Source: Anaerolineae bacterium (GTDB lineage Bacteria > Chloroflexota > Anaerolineae > Anaerolineales > Villigracilaceae). Taken from it: a stretch of 5,811 nt of DNA. Location: the NCBI GenBank assembly GCA_003694975.1, contig RFJH01000169.1, forward strand, positions 1 to 5,811. The letters run 5' to 3'. Shown in pieces: positions 1 through 5,010 of the stretch (its first letter is position 1; each line of letters starts with the position of its first letter). Both the position numbers and the translations under genes were made by a program. Below the pieces are notes generated by a model. The model was not told where the DNA came from, did no database searches, and was given only the letters and a program-made list of their open reading frames with translations.

Positions 1-1445
1 GCGGCGCTGAAGTCCACCTCGCGCCCGTTGATGCGGAAGGTGTAACGCCCCAGGCGCTCGATGGTGGGCTGTGCTTCCAGGAAAGCGCGCAAAGCGGCGC
101 GTTCGTTGTTGTCTAACCAGGCGGGCGGGTCGGAGGTGGCTTTGTAACCACAGATCAACGCCAGGTCTTGTAGTCGGCGCTTTTGTGACTCCGTCAGGGT
201 GATGTCGCGCGAGCGAAAATAGACCACGTCTGGGTCAACCCGGACAAGTGGGCGTAGCCACAGGCGGTGGATGGTGGTGCGGATGGCATTGCGCGTGCCC
301 GGGATGGCGAAATTGTGCAGGAGTTGGTCGTCGCGGGGGTTATCCCAGTAGGAGGCCACATCAGGGCCGACGCGGAGGGCATCGCAAAGGCCAAGAGATG
401 GAATGATGGGCGCGCCGCAAGCCAGGAGGTAAGCGTCTTTCCCCAGGGCCTCGCGCAATGCCTGGAGTGCCTGTCGATACGCCGCCTCGCGCGGCATATT
501 GTCGTGACGTCTGCCGGGCAGCGCGCCGGCGTAGAGGAAATCGAGTTTGATGTATGCGTATCCCCACTCGCGCACACGTCGCATGGTTTCGCATAGCCAT
601 TGCGCCACATCAGGATGGGTAGTATCGAGAGCAAACAAATCTTGCCCCCAGTTGAACCCCGCAGAGACCGGTTTGCCGCTCTCGTCGCGTAGCAACCAGT
701 CGGGATGGTCGCGGCAGAGCGATGAGGTGGGGGTCGCAAGCAGGGGCGCGAGCCATAGACCTGGAGTCCGACCTGTTTCGCGGATGCGCTTCGCCAGGTC
801 GGCCATGCCGGAGGGGAACTTCTCGTTCGGCTCCCAGTCACCGATGGCACGTTGCCAGCCGTCGTCTACCTGGAAGACCTCGAAGGGCAGATCGCCTAAG
901 TCGTCCAATGTGCGGCGAAGGCGCTTCTCGTCAATGTGGGTGTAGTAACTGTACCAGGAGCACCAGACGCGCGGTGCATTGCCCTGCTTACTGCGTTCTA
1001 GGCGTTCTCCGAGGAGTTCGGCGTAGCGCGCGAACACCTGTGTCTCCTCCCCCCAGGCGAGGAGCCATTCTCCGCTTCCGTTTTCGTAGTGGCCGCGGAG
1101 GGTGTTGCCATCTAATCGAACATGCGCATCCGTTCCCAGCGCGCCGAGCAGAAGGACGCGTTCATCGGCGAACTCTACCGCGCCCAGCCAGGAGCCATGA
1201 TGGGACGGGTCGGTGGCGTAGAGAGGGTCGGTCTGCATCGGATGCAGACGAGGCGGACGCGGTGGATGGAGAGGGCGTTCCACGTCCACCCAGGCGCTGA
1301 GACTCCAGGATTGCCAGCCGTGGATGTAGAAGCGTCTGGGCTGTTGAGGGAGGGGGATGTCTACGGTGGTGCCGGTCAGCAGCCTTTCACCCCGGGCCGT
1401 TTCCAGAATTGTGGAGGTGATTGAGGGGAGTGCGTTTTGGCTCAT
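1..1445 (-). CDS. Alpha-galactosidase, glycoside hydrolase family 36 (3' end outside window)
   Basis: Predicted retaining alpha-galactosidase (melibiase) that releases terminal alpha-galactose from melibiose/raffinose-type sugars. No signal peptide is seen, so it is probably cytoplasmic. The reading frame is open for 481 codons and runs off the window; the Thermotoga maritima GalA-type enzyme is about 550 residues, so some tens of C-terminal residues are probably missing. Motifs in order: GWQSWS (43-48) in the N-terminal beta domain, WCSWYSYY (161-168) at the start of the barrel, FQVDDGWQ (191-198), GDW (202-204), PGLWLAP (228-234), YIKLDFLYAGA (298-308) with probable nucleophile Asp302, LACGAP (341-346), and RVGPD (358-362) with probable acid/base Asp362. 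The KxDF and RxGPD forms match the T. maritima GalA branch. The ATG at 1445 is the only possible upstream start: an in-frame TGA lies nine codons before it with no other start codon between. Divergent from rplS. Family assignment is firm; exact substrate is inferred. Confidence 0.95.
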   Translation of the reverse strand, partial: MSQNALPSITSTILETARGERLLTGTTVDIPLPQQPRRFYIHGWQSWSLSAWVDVERPLHPPRPPRLHPMQTDPLYATDPSHHGSWLGAVEFADERVLLLGALGTDAHVRLDGNTLRGHYENGSGEWLLAWGEETQVFARYAELLGERLERSKQGNAPRVWCSWYSYYTHIDEKRLRRTLDDLGDLPFEVFQVDDGWQRAIGDWEPNEKFPSGMADLAKRIRETGRTPGLWLAPLLATPTSSLCRDHPDWLLRDESGKPVSAGFNWGQDLFALDTTHPDVAQWLCETMRRVREWGYAYIKLDFLYAGALPGRRHDNMPREAAYRQALQALREALGKDAYLLACGAPIIPSLGLCDALRVGPDVASYWDNPRDDQLLHNFAIPGTRNAIRTTIHRLWLRPLVRVDPDVVYFRSRDITLTESQKRRLQDLALICGYKATSDPPAWLDNNERAALRAFLEAQPTIERLGRYTFRINGREVDFSA

Positions 1446-1451
1446 GGGGTA

Positions 1452-1480
1452 ATTATTGCCCGATTCTCCTCGTCAGGCAA
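1452..1480 (-). promoter_or_regulatory. Promoter of the GH36 gene, probably giving a leaderless mRNA
   Basis: On the minus strand, TTGCCT (1480-1475; 4 of 6 to TTGACA) is followed after 17 bp by AATAAT (1457-1452; 5 of 6 to TATAAT). Only 6 nt separate this -10 box from the ATG at 1445, so transcription should start at or next to the start codon. The only SD-like string, GAGGAG (1471-1466), is 20 nt from the ATG, too far to work, and lies between the -35 and -10 boxes, so it would not be in the transcript. Start-site position is inferred. Confidence 0.6.
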
Positions 1481-1535
1481 GGGCGTTGTGGATTCCCTCT
1501 CACCGGGCGCGAGGCGTGCGAAAACCCGGCTGCGA

Positions 1536-1572
1536 TTTTTTTCTTTACGCTTTGGGGCGGGCGTGTTATAAT
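1536..1572 (+). promoter_or_regulatory. Sigma-70-type promoter of rplS
   Basis: A perfect TATAAT (1567-1572) lies 17 bp downstream of TTTACG (1544-1549; 4 of 6 to TTGACA). A run of seven T residues (1536-1542) sits directly upstream of the -35 box, where a proximal UP element would bind the alpha subunit. Transcription would start near 1579, leaving a leader of about 55 nt before the rplS ATG. This is the best promoter in the window and suits a strongly expressed ribosomal protein gene. Confidence 0.75.
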
Positions 1573-1580
1573 CCAGCGTC

Positions 1581-1599
1581 CCGCCTGAGTGGGAGGCGG
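1581..1599 (+). promoter_or_regulatory. Stem-loop at the 5' end of the rplS leader
   Basis: CCGCCT (1581-1586) pairs perfectly with AGGCGG (1594-1599) around the 7-nt loop GAGTGGG. With the predicted start near 1579, the hairpin would sit almost at the 5' end of the rplS mRNA. It could protect the message from decay or take part in feedback by L19, as leader structures of other ribosomal protein genes do. Neither role is shown by the sequence; I do not recognise a named L19 leader motif. Confidence 0.4.
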
Positions 1600-1634
1600 C
1601 ATTTTGTAATCCTGGTATGTGAGGATAGAGAACG

Positions 1635-1982
1635 ATGAGCGAATTACTCAAGGCTGTAGAGGCACCGGTGAATGAGAATATTCCCCCCTTGCGCCCCGGG
1701 GATGTCGTGAGCGTGCATGTGCGCATCAAGGAGGGCGACCGCGAGCGAATCCAGGAGTTCAAAGGGACGGTGATTCGCCTGCGTAAGAGCGGGAACGAGG
1801 CCAATTTCACGGTGCGTCGCATCGCCAGCAACGGTATCGGCGTGGAGCGGACGTTCCTGCTGCGCTCCCCGCGTCTGGATAAAGTGGTTGTCGAGCGCCA
1901 CTCGAAGGTGCGACGGGCGCAGTTGTATTTCCTGCGCGAACGCACGGGCAAGCGCGCGCGCCTCAAACAGAAATTCGATTGA
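1635..1982 (+). CDS. rplS: 50S ribosomal protein L19
   Basis: Large-subunit ribosomal protein L19, which lies at the 30S-50S interface and contributes to an intersubunit bridge. The 115-residue product has the normal length and aligns throughout with E. coli L19: PPLRPGDVVSVHVRIKEG (17-34), FKGTVIRLRKSG (42-53), the FTVRRIASNGIGVER stretch (58-72), SPRLDKVVVER (78-88) and the family signature LYFLRERTGKRARLKQ (97-112). The ATG at 1635 is supported by a weak GAGG 10 nt upstream (1621-1624) and by the match to family N-termini. In many bacteria rplS ends the rpsP-rimM-trmD-rplS operon; here it stands alone, with its own promoter, next to an unrelated glycosidase and a C26 hydrolase. Identification is secure. 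Confidence 0.98.
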   Translation: MSELLKAVEAPVNENIPPLRPGDVVSVHVRIKEGDRERIQEFKGTVIRLRKSGNEANFTVRRIASNGIGVERTFLLRSPRLDKVVVERHSKVRRAQLYFLRERTGKRARLKQKFD

Positions 1983-2008
1983 TTTTGCCCAGGGCGCATT
2001 AGTATGAT
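1979..2008 (+). promoter_or_regulatory. Possible promoter for the C26 gene, overlapping the rplS stop codon
   Basis: TTGATT (1979-1984; 4 of 6 to TTGACA) and TATGAT (2003-2008; 5 of 6 to TATAAT) are 18 bp apart. The -35 box overlaps the rplS stop codon (1980-1982). Transcription would start near 2015, within the left arm of the adjacent hairpin. If this promoter works, the C26 gene is independent of rplS and the hairpin would be a 5' structure or an attenuator. The match is moderate and could be chance. Confidence 0.35.
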
Positions 2009-2012
2009 GGGA

Positions 2013-2036
2013 GGGCGCAGAGTCTCTGCGCCCTTT
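2013..2036 (+). terminator. Hairpin after rplS: probable intrinsic terminator or attenuator
   Basis: GGGCGCAGA (2013-2021) and TCTGCGCCC (2025-2033) form a perfect 9-bp GC-rich stem with a GTC loop, followed by TTT and then, after GCC, another TTT (2040-2042). It lies 30 nt after the rplS stop and 16 nt before the C26 ATG. The broken T-tract suggests partial rather than complete termination, so some rplS transcripts may read into the C26 gene. A second GGGCGCA at 1992-1998 could compete for the right arm. Confidence 0.6.
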
Positions 2037-2042
2037 GCCTTT

Positions 2043-2050
2043 GGGAGGTG
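2043..2050 (+). promoter_or_regulatory. Ribosome binding site that fixes the C26 gene start
   Basis: GGGAGGTG, a strong Shine-Dalgarno match, lies just before the ATG at 2053 (4 nt from GGAGG to ATG, slightly short). The frame can be extended to a TTG at 2035, but that codon falls in the T-tract of the hairpin and would place the SD inside the gene, so it is rejected. Starting at the next ATG (2083) would remove the conserved first beta strand (PLIGIT). Confidence 0.7.
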
Positions 2051-2052
2051 TG

Positions 2053-2778
2053 ATGGCGAGTCCCCTGATTGGAATTACCACGATGAACGCGCTGCGTCAT
2101 GATGGCCTGGCGGCAGTCTCTCTGCTGCGACGGTATGTGATTGCGTTGACCGAAGCGGGCGCGACGCCGGTGCTCATTCCCTCTGCGATGCCAGACGACG
2201 GGGTAGACGCGCTGCTCACCCGCCTGGACGGTGTGCTCTTCTCCGGCGGCGGTGACATCGCCCCTGAGTACTTCGGGGGCGCACCCCACCCGCGCATCGG
2301 TGGGGTGGACCCCGAACGTGATGCCCTCGAACTGGCACTCCTTCGACGCGTTGTGGAAGATGGAGTGCCTTTCCTGGGAATCTGTCGGGGCTGTCAGTTG
2401 GTCAATGTGGGATTTGGTGGGACGCTGTACACCCACATCGCCGATCAACACCCGGGCGCGCTGAAGCACGATTACTATCCGGATTCCCCGCGCGATTTGC
2501 TGGTGCACGAGGTGCGTTTGAAGGAAGGAAGTCGCCTGGCCGAGATCGTTGGGGTGGAGGTTTTTCGGGTCAACAGTTTGCATCATCAAGGGATTGAACG
2601 CCTGGGGGATGGCCTTGAGGCAGTGGCTTATGCGCCGGATGGACTTGTCGAAGCAGTGGAGGTTCCGGGACATCCCTTTGGAATGGCGGTACAGTGGCAT
2701 CCAGAATGGTTGACTGCCCATGCGACGGCGCGGGCCTTGTTCCGCGCTTTTGTCGAGGCGGCGCGGGGTAGTGACTGA
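2053..2778 (+). CDS. Gamma-glutamyl-gamma-aminobutyrate hydrolase-like peptidase C26 (PuuD-like)
   Basis: Class I glutamine amidotransferase-fold hydrolase of peptidase family C26. Characterised relatives such as E. coli PuuD hydrolyse gamma-glutamyl amide bonds, releasing glutamate from gamma-glutamyl-GABA in putrescine breakdown. The 241-residue product starts with PLIGIT (4-9) and contains LFSGGGDIAPEYF (62-74), the nucleophile elbow GICRGCQLVN (109-118) with Cys111, the family motif VNSLHHQGI (173-181), and QWHPEW (214-219) with His216 and Glu218; the Cys-His-Glu triad is thus complete. No synthetase domain or other puu genes are present nearby, so the true substrate (gamma-Glu-GABA, a gamma-glutamyl peptide or another gamma-glutamyl amide) cannot be told. 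It ends 15 nt before murI on the same strand; co-transcription is possible. Family certain, substrate uncertain. Confidence 0.92.
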   Translation: MASPLIGITTMNALRHDGLAAVSLLRRYVIALTEAGATPVLIPSAMPDDGVDALLTRLDGVLFSGGGDIAPEYFGGAPHPRIGGVDPERDALELALLRRVVEDGVPFLGICRGCQLVNVGFGGTLYTHIADQHPGALKHDYYPDSPRDLLVHEVRLKEGSRLAEIVGVEVFRVNSLHHQGIERLGDGLEAVAYAPDGLVEAVEVPGHPFGMAVQWHPEWLTAHATARALFRAFVEAARGSD

Positions 2779-2780
2779 CG

Positions 2781-2786
2781 TATAAT
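2781..2786 (+). promoter_or_regulatory. -10 box for murI, 7 nt before the ATG (leaderless candidate)
   Basis: A perfect TATAAT lies exactly 7 nt upstream of the murI ATG at 2794, so transcription should begin on or beside the A of the start codon. No Shine-Dalgarno sequence exists in the gap after the C26 stop. No convincing -35 box is found at 16-19 bp spacing (the bases are GC-rich), and there is no correctly placed TGn extension. An alternative is read-through from the C26 gene and re-initiation across the 15-nt gap. Confidence 0.5.
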
Positions 2787-2793
2787 TCCGGCT

Positions 2794-3624
2794 ATGGTAG
2801 CGACCACGTCGCTCTCGCCCATCGGTGTGTTCGATTCGGGAGTCGGGGGACTCTCGGTGCTGCGCGCCATCCGGGAGCAGTTGCCGGCGGAGGATGTGCT
2901 TTATCTGGCGGACCAGGCGCATGTCCCCTATGGGCCGCGTTCGATGGCCGAGGTGCGTGACTTTGCCGAGGGAATCACGCGTTTTTTGCTCGCTCAGGGG
3001 GCGAAATTGATTGTGGTGGCCTGCAATACGGCCTCCGCGGCGGCACTGTACTATTTGCGAGAAACGTTTCCCGAAATTCCCTTCGTGGGAATGGAGCCCG
3101 CCGTTAAACCGGCAGCCGAGCACACGGATAGCGGCGTGGTCGGCGTGCTGGCGACTCCGGCCACCTTTCAGGGCGCTTTGTACGCTTCAGTCATCGAGCG
3201 CTTCGCCAAGGGCGTGAAAATCCTGCAACATACCTGCCCGGGCCTGGTACAGCAAATCGAGCGCGGCGACCTGGATTCCCCACAGACGCGCGCGATCCTG
3301 GAAACGGCCCTCCGTCCCATGCTGGAACGGGGAATGGATACCGTCGTCTTAGGTTGTACGCATTACCCCTTCGTCATCCCGGTAATCCAGAGCATTGTCG
3401 ACGATGGGGTGCGGGTGATTGACCCGGCCCCGGCGGTGGCGCGTCAGGTCGGGCGTTTGCTCGATGCTCATCAGATGGCGCGTCAAGAAGGAGCGGGGCG
3501 GATACGCTTCTTTACTTCGGGGGATGCTCAGGCGCTGCGTCGTCTTCTGCCCACGCTACTTGGCGAGAGGGGCGATGTGGTGACCGTGCGTTGGTGGGAT
3601 GGGCGACAGGTGGAAATCGCGTGA
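2794..3624 (+). CDS. murI: Glutamate racemase
   Basis: Cytoplasmic cofactor-independent racemase that converts L-glutamate to D-glutamate for the peptidoglycan stem peptide. The 276-residue product is typical in length. Motifs: PIGVFDSGVGGLSV (9-22), with Asp14 and Ser15 in the substrate site; DQAHVPYGPRS (40-50); VACNTAS (75-81), with catalytic Cys77; CPGLV (148-152); GCTHYPF (187-193), with the second catalytic Cys188; and a C-terminal FFTSGDAQALRRLLPTLLG segment (239-257). Both cysteines of the two-base mechanism are present, so the enzyme should be active. The ATG at 2794 gives the usual short lead before PIGVFDSG. It implies that the host makes peptidoglycan. The upstream C26 hydrolase also handles glutamyl compounds, but a functional link is only inferred. 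Its TGA stop overlaps the T-tract of the convergent gene's terminator. Confidence 0.97.
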   Translation: MVATTSLSPIGVFDSGVGGLSVLRAIREQLPAEDVLYLADQAHVPYGPRSMAEVRDFAEGITRFLLAQGAKLIVVACNTASAAALYYLRETFPEIPFVGMEPAVKPAAEHTDSGVVGVLATPATFQGALYASVIERFAKGVKILQHTCPGLVQQIERGDLDSPQTRAILETALRPMLERGMDTVVLGCTHYPFVIPVIQSIVDDGVRVIDPAPAVARQVGRLLDAHQMARQEGAGRIRFFTSGDAQALRRLLPTLLGERGDVVTVRWWDGRQVEIA

Positions 3625-3651
3625 AAAAAGCGGGCGCGCGAGCGCCCGCTT
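3624..3651 (-). terminator. Intrinsic terminator of the lipoprotein gene, overlapping the murI stop
   Basis: Arms 3628-3637 (AAGCGGGCGC) and 3642-3651 (GCGCCCGCTT) are perfectly complementary over 10 bp. Read on the minus strand, the stem is closed by a TCGC loop and runs directly into six T residues (3629-3624), a textbook rho-independent terminator 35 nt after the lipoprotein stop. Read on the plus strand, the loop is GCGA (a stable GNRA tetraloop), but the following bases are TGCGTTC, a poor U-tract, so termination of murI here would be weaker. Confidence 0.8.
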
Positions 3652-3686
3652 GCGTTCATATGGGAAGTAAGAGAGAGACTGGCCGA

Positions 3687-4718
3687 CTACGGTCGAGAAG
3701 GCCTCGATGGGAGCGATGGGCGAGGCGGAAGGGAGGCTTCGAAGCCGCCCAGGCCTCGCTGTGCCTGAGGCCATTCTCCGCGTGCCAGTTGTCGTGTCAG
3801 GCCGTCAATGGCATCGGGGAGATGCTGTAATTGTGCCCCTCCGTGTGTGCGGATGCTGGCCTGGGCGTTGGCGCCCAGTTGGGCGATAAGGCTCAATTCA
3901 TCCGGTGTGACGCGTCGATCTCCCAGGGCGCTTTTGACCGCATCCAGATACTCGTAGAGTTGTTGGATAGCGCCGGCGCGATCGGCTGCGATTTCGGTGG
4001 GGGCGAGGGTGGCCAGCCGCTGTTCTCGATCCTGGAGCGATGCCTGCACCTGTTCTATCCAACCCTGTGCCTGTTCGTGCGCCTCGGCGGCGCGCGTGGC
4101 GATTTCTTCCGCGTGGGCGTTCAGTTCCTCCAGCGCCTCGGCGGCGACTTCGGCGCCCTGTTCGAGAAGTGTGGCGGTGGTCTCCAGACTGGTCGCGATG
4201 ACTTCCAGATCGTCTTCGACTTCGTTCAGGACGAGGAGGGCTTCTTCGGCATACGCGCCGTAGAGATCATAGTAGGCAGCGATCAACTCCTCGGCGTAGT
4301 AGATGGCCGCCTCGGCATCGTAGACGTAGGTGATGGTATCGTAGACTTCGTCCGAGGTCATCGTGCCGTCCGATGTGGCCTGGGATGTGCTGGCTGCGGC
4401 CTCTTCGCTGGCGCTAATGGCTTCTGCGACGGCTTCGTCGATCAGCGCGGCCAGTTCTTCCTCGGAGAGGGTGTAGTAATCTACGGTAGGAGCCGGGGTG
4501 GGGGTGGGTGGAAGTGCTGTGATGGTGGCCTGAACGGCCTGATCCACCTCTTGCTGGAAGGTTGCCTCGGCAGTGGCCGTTGCCGCGATGGCCGTTTGGA
4601 CGAGAGCATCGGTGCTGAGCGTGGGAGTGGCCATTGAGCCGCGACCCCCGCTACACGAGATGGTGAGAACGATCAGCGCGACGAGGGCGAGAAGAGTGGG
4701 GGTGTGTGGTCGAGACAT
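3687..4718 (-). CDS. Predicted lipoprotein, Ala/Glu-rich helical, function unknown
   Basis: I do not recognise a known family. The 343-residue product starts with a signal peptide: basic/polar head, hydrophobic core LLALVALIVLTI (9-20), then Cys22 as the likely lipidation site. The lipobox (TISC) is imperfect because position -3 is Thr rather than Leu. Then come a Thr/Ala-rich segment (31-69), a Pro-Thr spacer PPTPTPAPT (70-78), an acidic start YYTLSEEELAALIDEAVAEA (81-100), and a long Ala/Glu/Leu-rich region (about 133-240) that should be helical and possibly coiled coil. A more mixed region (240-325) ends in a Pro/Ser/Arg tail (331-343) with the small repeat PSRPSRP. It is probably anchored outside the membrane with the helical domain projecting through the spacer. 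The start is fixed by AGGAGG 9 nt upstream. Single-gene unit with its own promoter and terminator. A large antisense frame exists but is a composition artefact. Confidence 0.85.
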   Translation of the reverse strand: MSRPHTPTLLALVALIVLTISCSGGRGSMATPTLSTDALVQTAIAATATAEATFQQEVDQAVQATITALPPTPTPAPTVDYYTLSEEELAALIDEAVAEAISASEEAAASTSQATSDGTMTSDEVYDTITYVYDAEAAIYYAEELIAAYYDLYGAYAEEALLVLNEVEDDLEVIATSLETTATLLEQGAEVAAEALEELNAHAEEIATRAAEAHEQAQGWIEQVQASLQDREQRLATLAPTEIAADRAGAIQQLYEYLDAVKSALGDRRVTPDELSLIAQLGANAQASIRTHGGAQLQHLPDAIDGLTRQLARGEWPQAQRGLGGFEASLPPRPSLPSRPSRP

Positions 4719-4727
4719 GATGTATTT

Positions 4728-4733
4728 CCTCCT
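4728..4733 (-). promoter_or_regulatory. Shine-Dalgarno site of the lipoprotein gene
   Basis: AGGAGG on the minus strand, 9 nt before the ATG at 4718. It is a full-consensus site and contrasts with the GH36 and murI genes, which have none. It confirms that this genome uses ordinary SD-led initiation as well. Confidence 0.8.
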
Positions 4734-4851
4734 GGCTTGAGATGAAGTAGAGAATGTTTTTCTGCGATGCCCTGTCGGCGCCGATCGCGATGAGGTGTTT
4801 CATGCGGCAGTGGTGGGCTACGCGTCGCAGGGAAGCGATGATGTTGAGAGG

Positions 4852-4860
4852 ATTATAGCA
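4852..4860 (-). promoter_or_regulatory. Extended -10 promoter of the lipoprotein gene
   Basis: On the minus strand the string TGCTATAAT (4860-4852) is a perfect -10 box with the TGn extension, which can act without a good -35; none is visible at 16-18 bp. Transcription would start near 4845, giving a leader of about 125 nt. That leader holds a perfect 10-bp palindrome, TCGGCGCCGA (4775-4784). No other gene is seen in the 4719-5010 intergenic stretch. Confidence 0.55.
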
Positions 4861-4956
4861 ACGGTCTCTTCTTGGGGGGATTACAACTCCCTTACAGTGG
4901 ACTATCCCTGTTCCTGGCTCTTTGGCTACCGATTCACCCCCTGAAGAGTCTGCTTC

Positions 4957-4980
4957 GAGGCCCACTTGCCTCTCCGAGGC
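4957..4980. repeat. Triple GAGGC/GCCTC inverted repeat at the radical SAM gene promoter
   Basis: GAGGC (4957-4961), GCCTC (4968-4972) and GAGGC (4976-4980) are spaced by 6 and 3 nt. The middle unit can pair with either flank, and it overlaps the proposed -35 box (4966-4971). This could be a repressor operator, but the units are only 5 bp and GC-rich, so chance is possible. Confidence 0.35.
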
Positions 4981-4995
4981 AGAGTGTTGTATAGT
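4966..4995 (+). promoter_or_regulatory. Promoter of the radical SAM gene
   Basis: TTGCCT (4966-4971; 4 of 6, and identical to the -35 hexamer of the GH36 gene) is followed after 18 bp by TATAGT (4990-4995; 5 of 6). Transcription would start near 5002, leaving a leader of only about 9 nt that consists of the ribosome binding site. Confidence 0.5.
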
Positions 4996-5001
4996 ATGGA
5001 T

Positions 5002-5010
5002 GGAGTGAGG
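5002..5010 (+). promoter_or_regulatory. Ribosome binding site that decides the radical SAM gene start
   Basis: GGAGTGAGG directly precedes the ATG at 5011; GGAG (5002-5005) has 5-nt spacing. In-frame alternatives are an ATG at 4996 and a GTG at 5005. The ATG at 4996 abuts the -10 box and would lie outside the transcript predicted from that promoter, and neither alternative has an SD, so 5011 is preferred. Confidence 0.55.

Noticed and set aside
194..850. 218-codon open frame on the minus strand
   Set aside because: It is another frame of the GH36 gene; the true frame carries the full motif set and is open from 1445 to 1. The low-complexity Arg/Ser/Pro product has no family features.
1503..1546. 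CCGGG/CCCGG pair followed by a T-run, resembling a terminator
   Set aside because: The arms are 17 nt apart, the T-run begins 6 nt after the stem, and no plus-strand gene lies upstream to terminate. The T-run is better explained as an AT-rich element of the rplS promoter.
1456..1638. 60-codon plus-strand frame ending at the rplS start
   Set aside because: It runs through the rplS promoter and would start upstream of the predicted transcription start; no SD.
2750..2755. TTGTCG as a -35 box for murI
   Set aside because: The spacing to TATAAT is 25 bp, well outside the 16-19 bp range.
1999..3123. 374-codon open frame on the minus strand, longer than either gene opposite it
   Set aside because: It lies antisense to the C26 gene and murI, both unmistakable on the plus strand with complete catalytic motifs; its product looks like a GC-rich antisense translation and no promoter or SD precedes it.
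3831..4637. 268-codon open frame on the plus strand
   Set aside because: Antisense to the lipoprotein gene. The Gly/Phe/Cys/Asp-rich product mirrors the Ala/Glu/Ser codons on the other strand, while the minus-strand gene has a signal peptide, SD, promoter and terminator.
4651..4965. Minus-strand frame of 104 codons, or a 50-codon upstream ORF starting near 4803, overlapping the lipoprotein start
   Set aside because: The longer form begins upstream of the predicted promoter, and the shorter one has no SD and overlaps the lipoprotein gene out of frame. Translational control by it is possible but unsupported.
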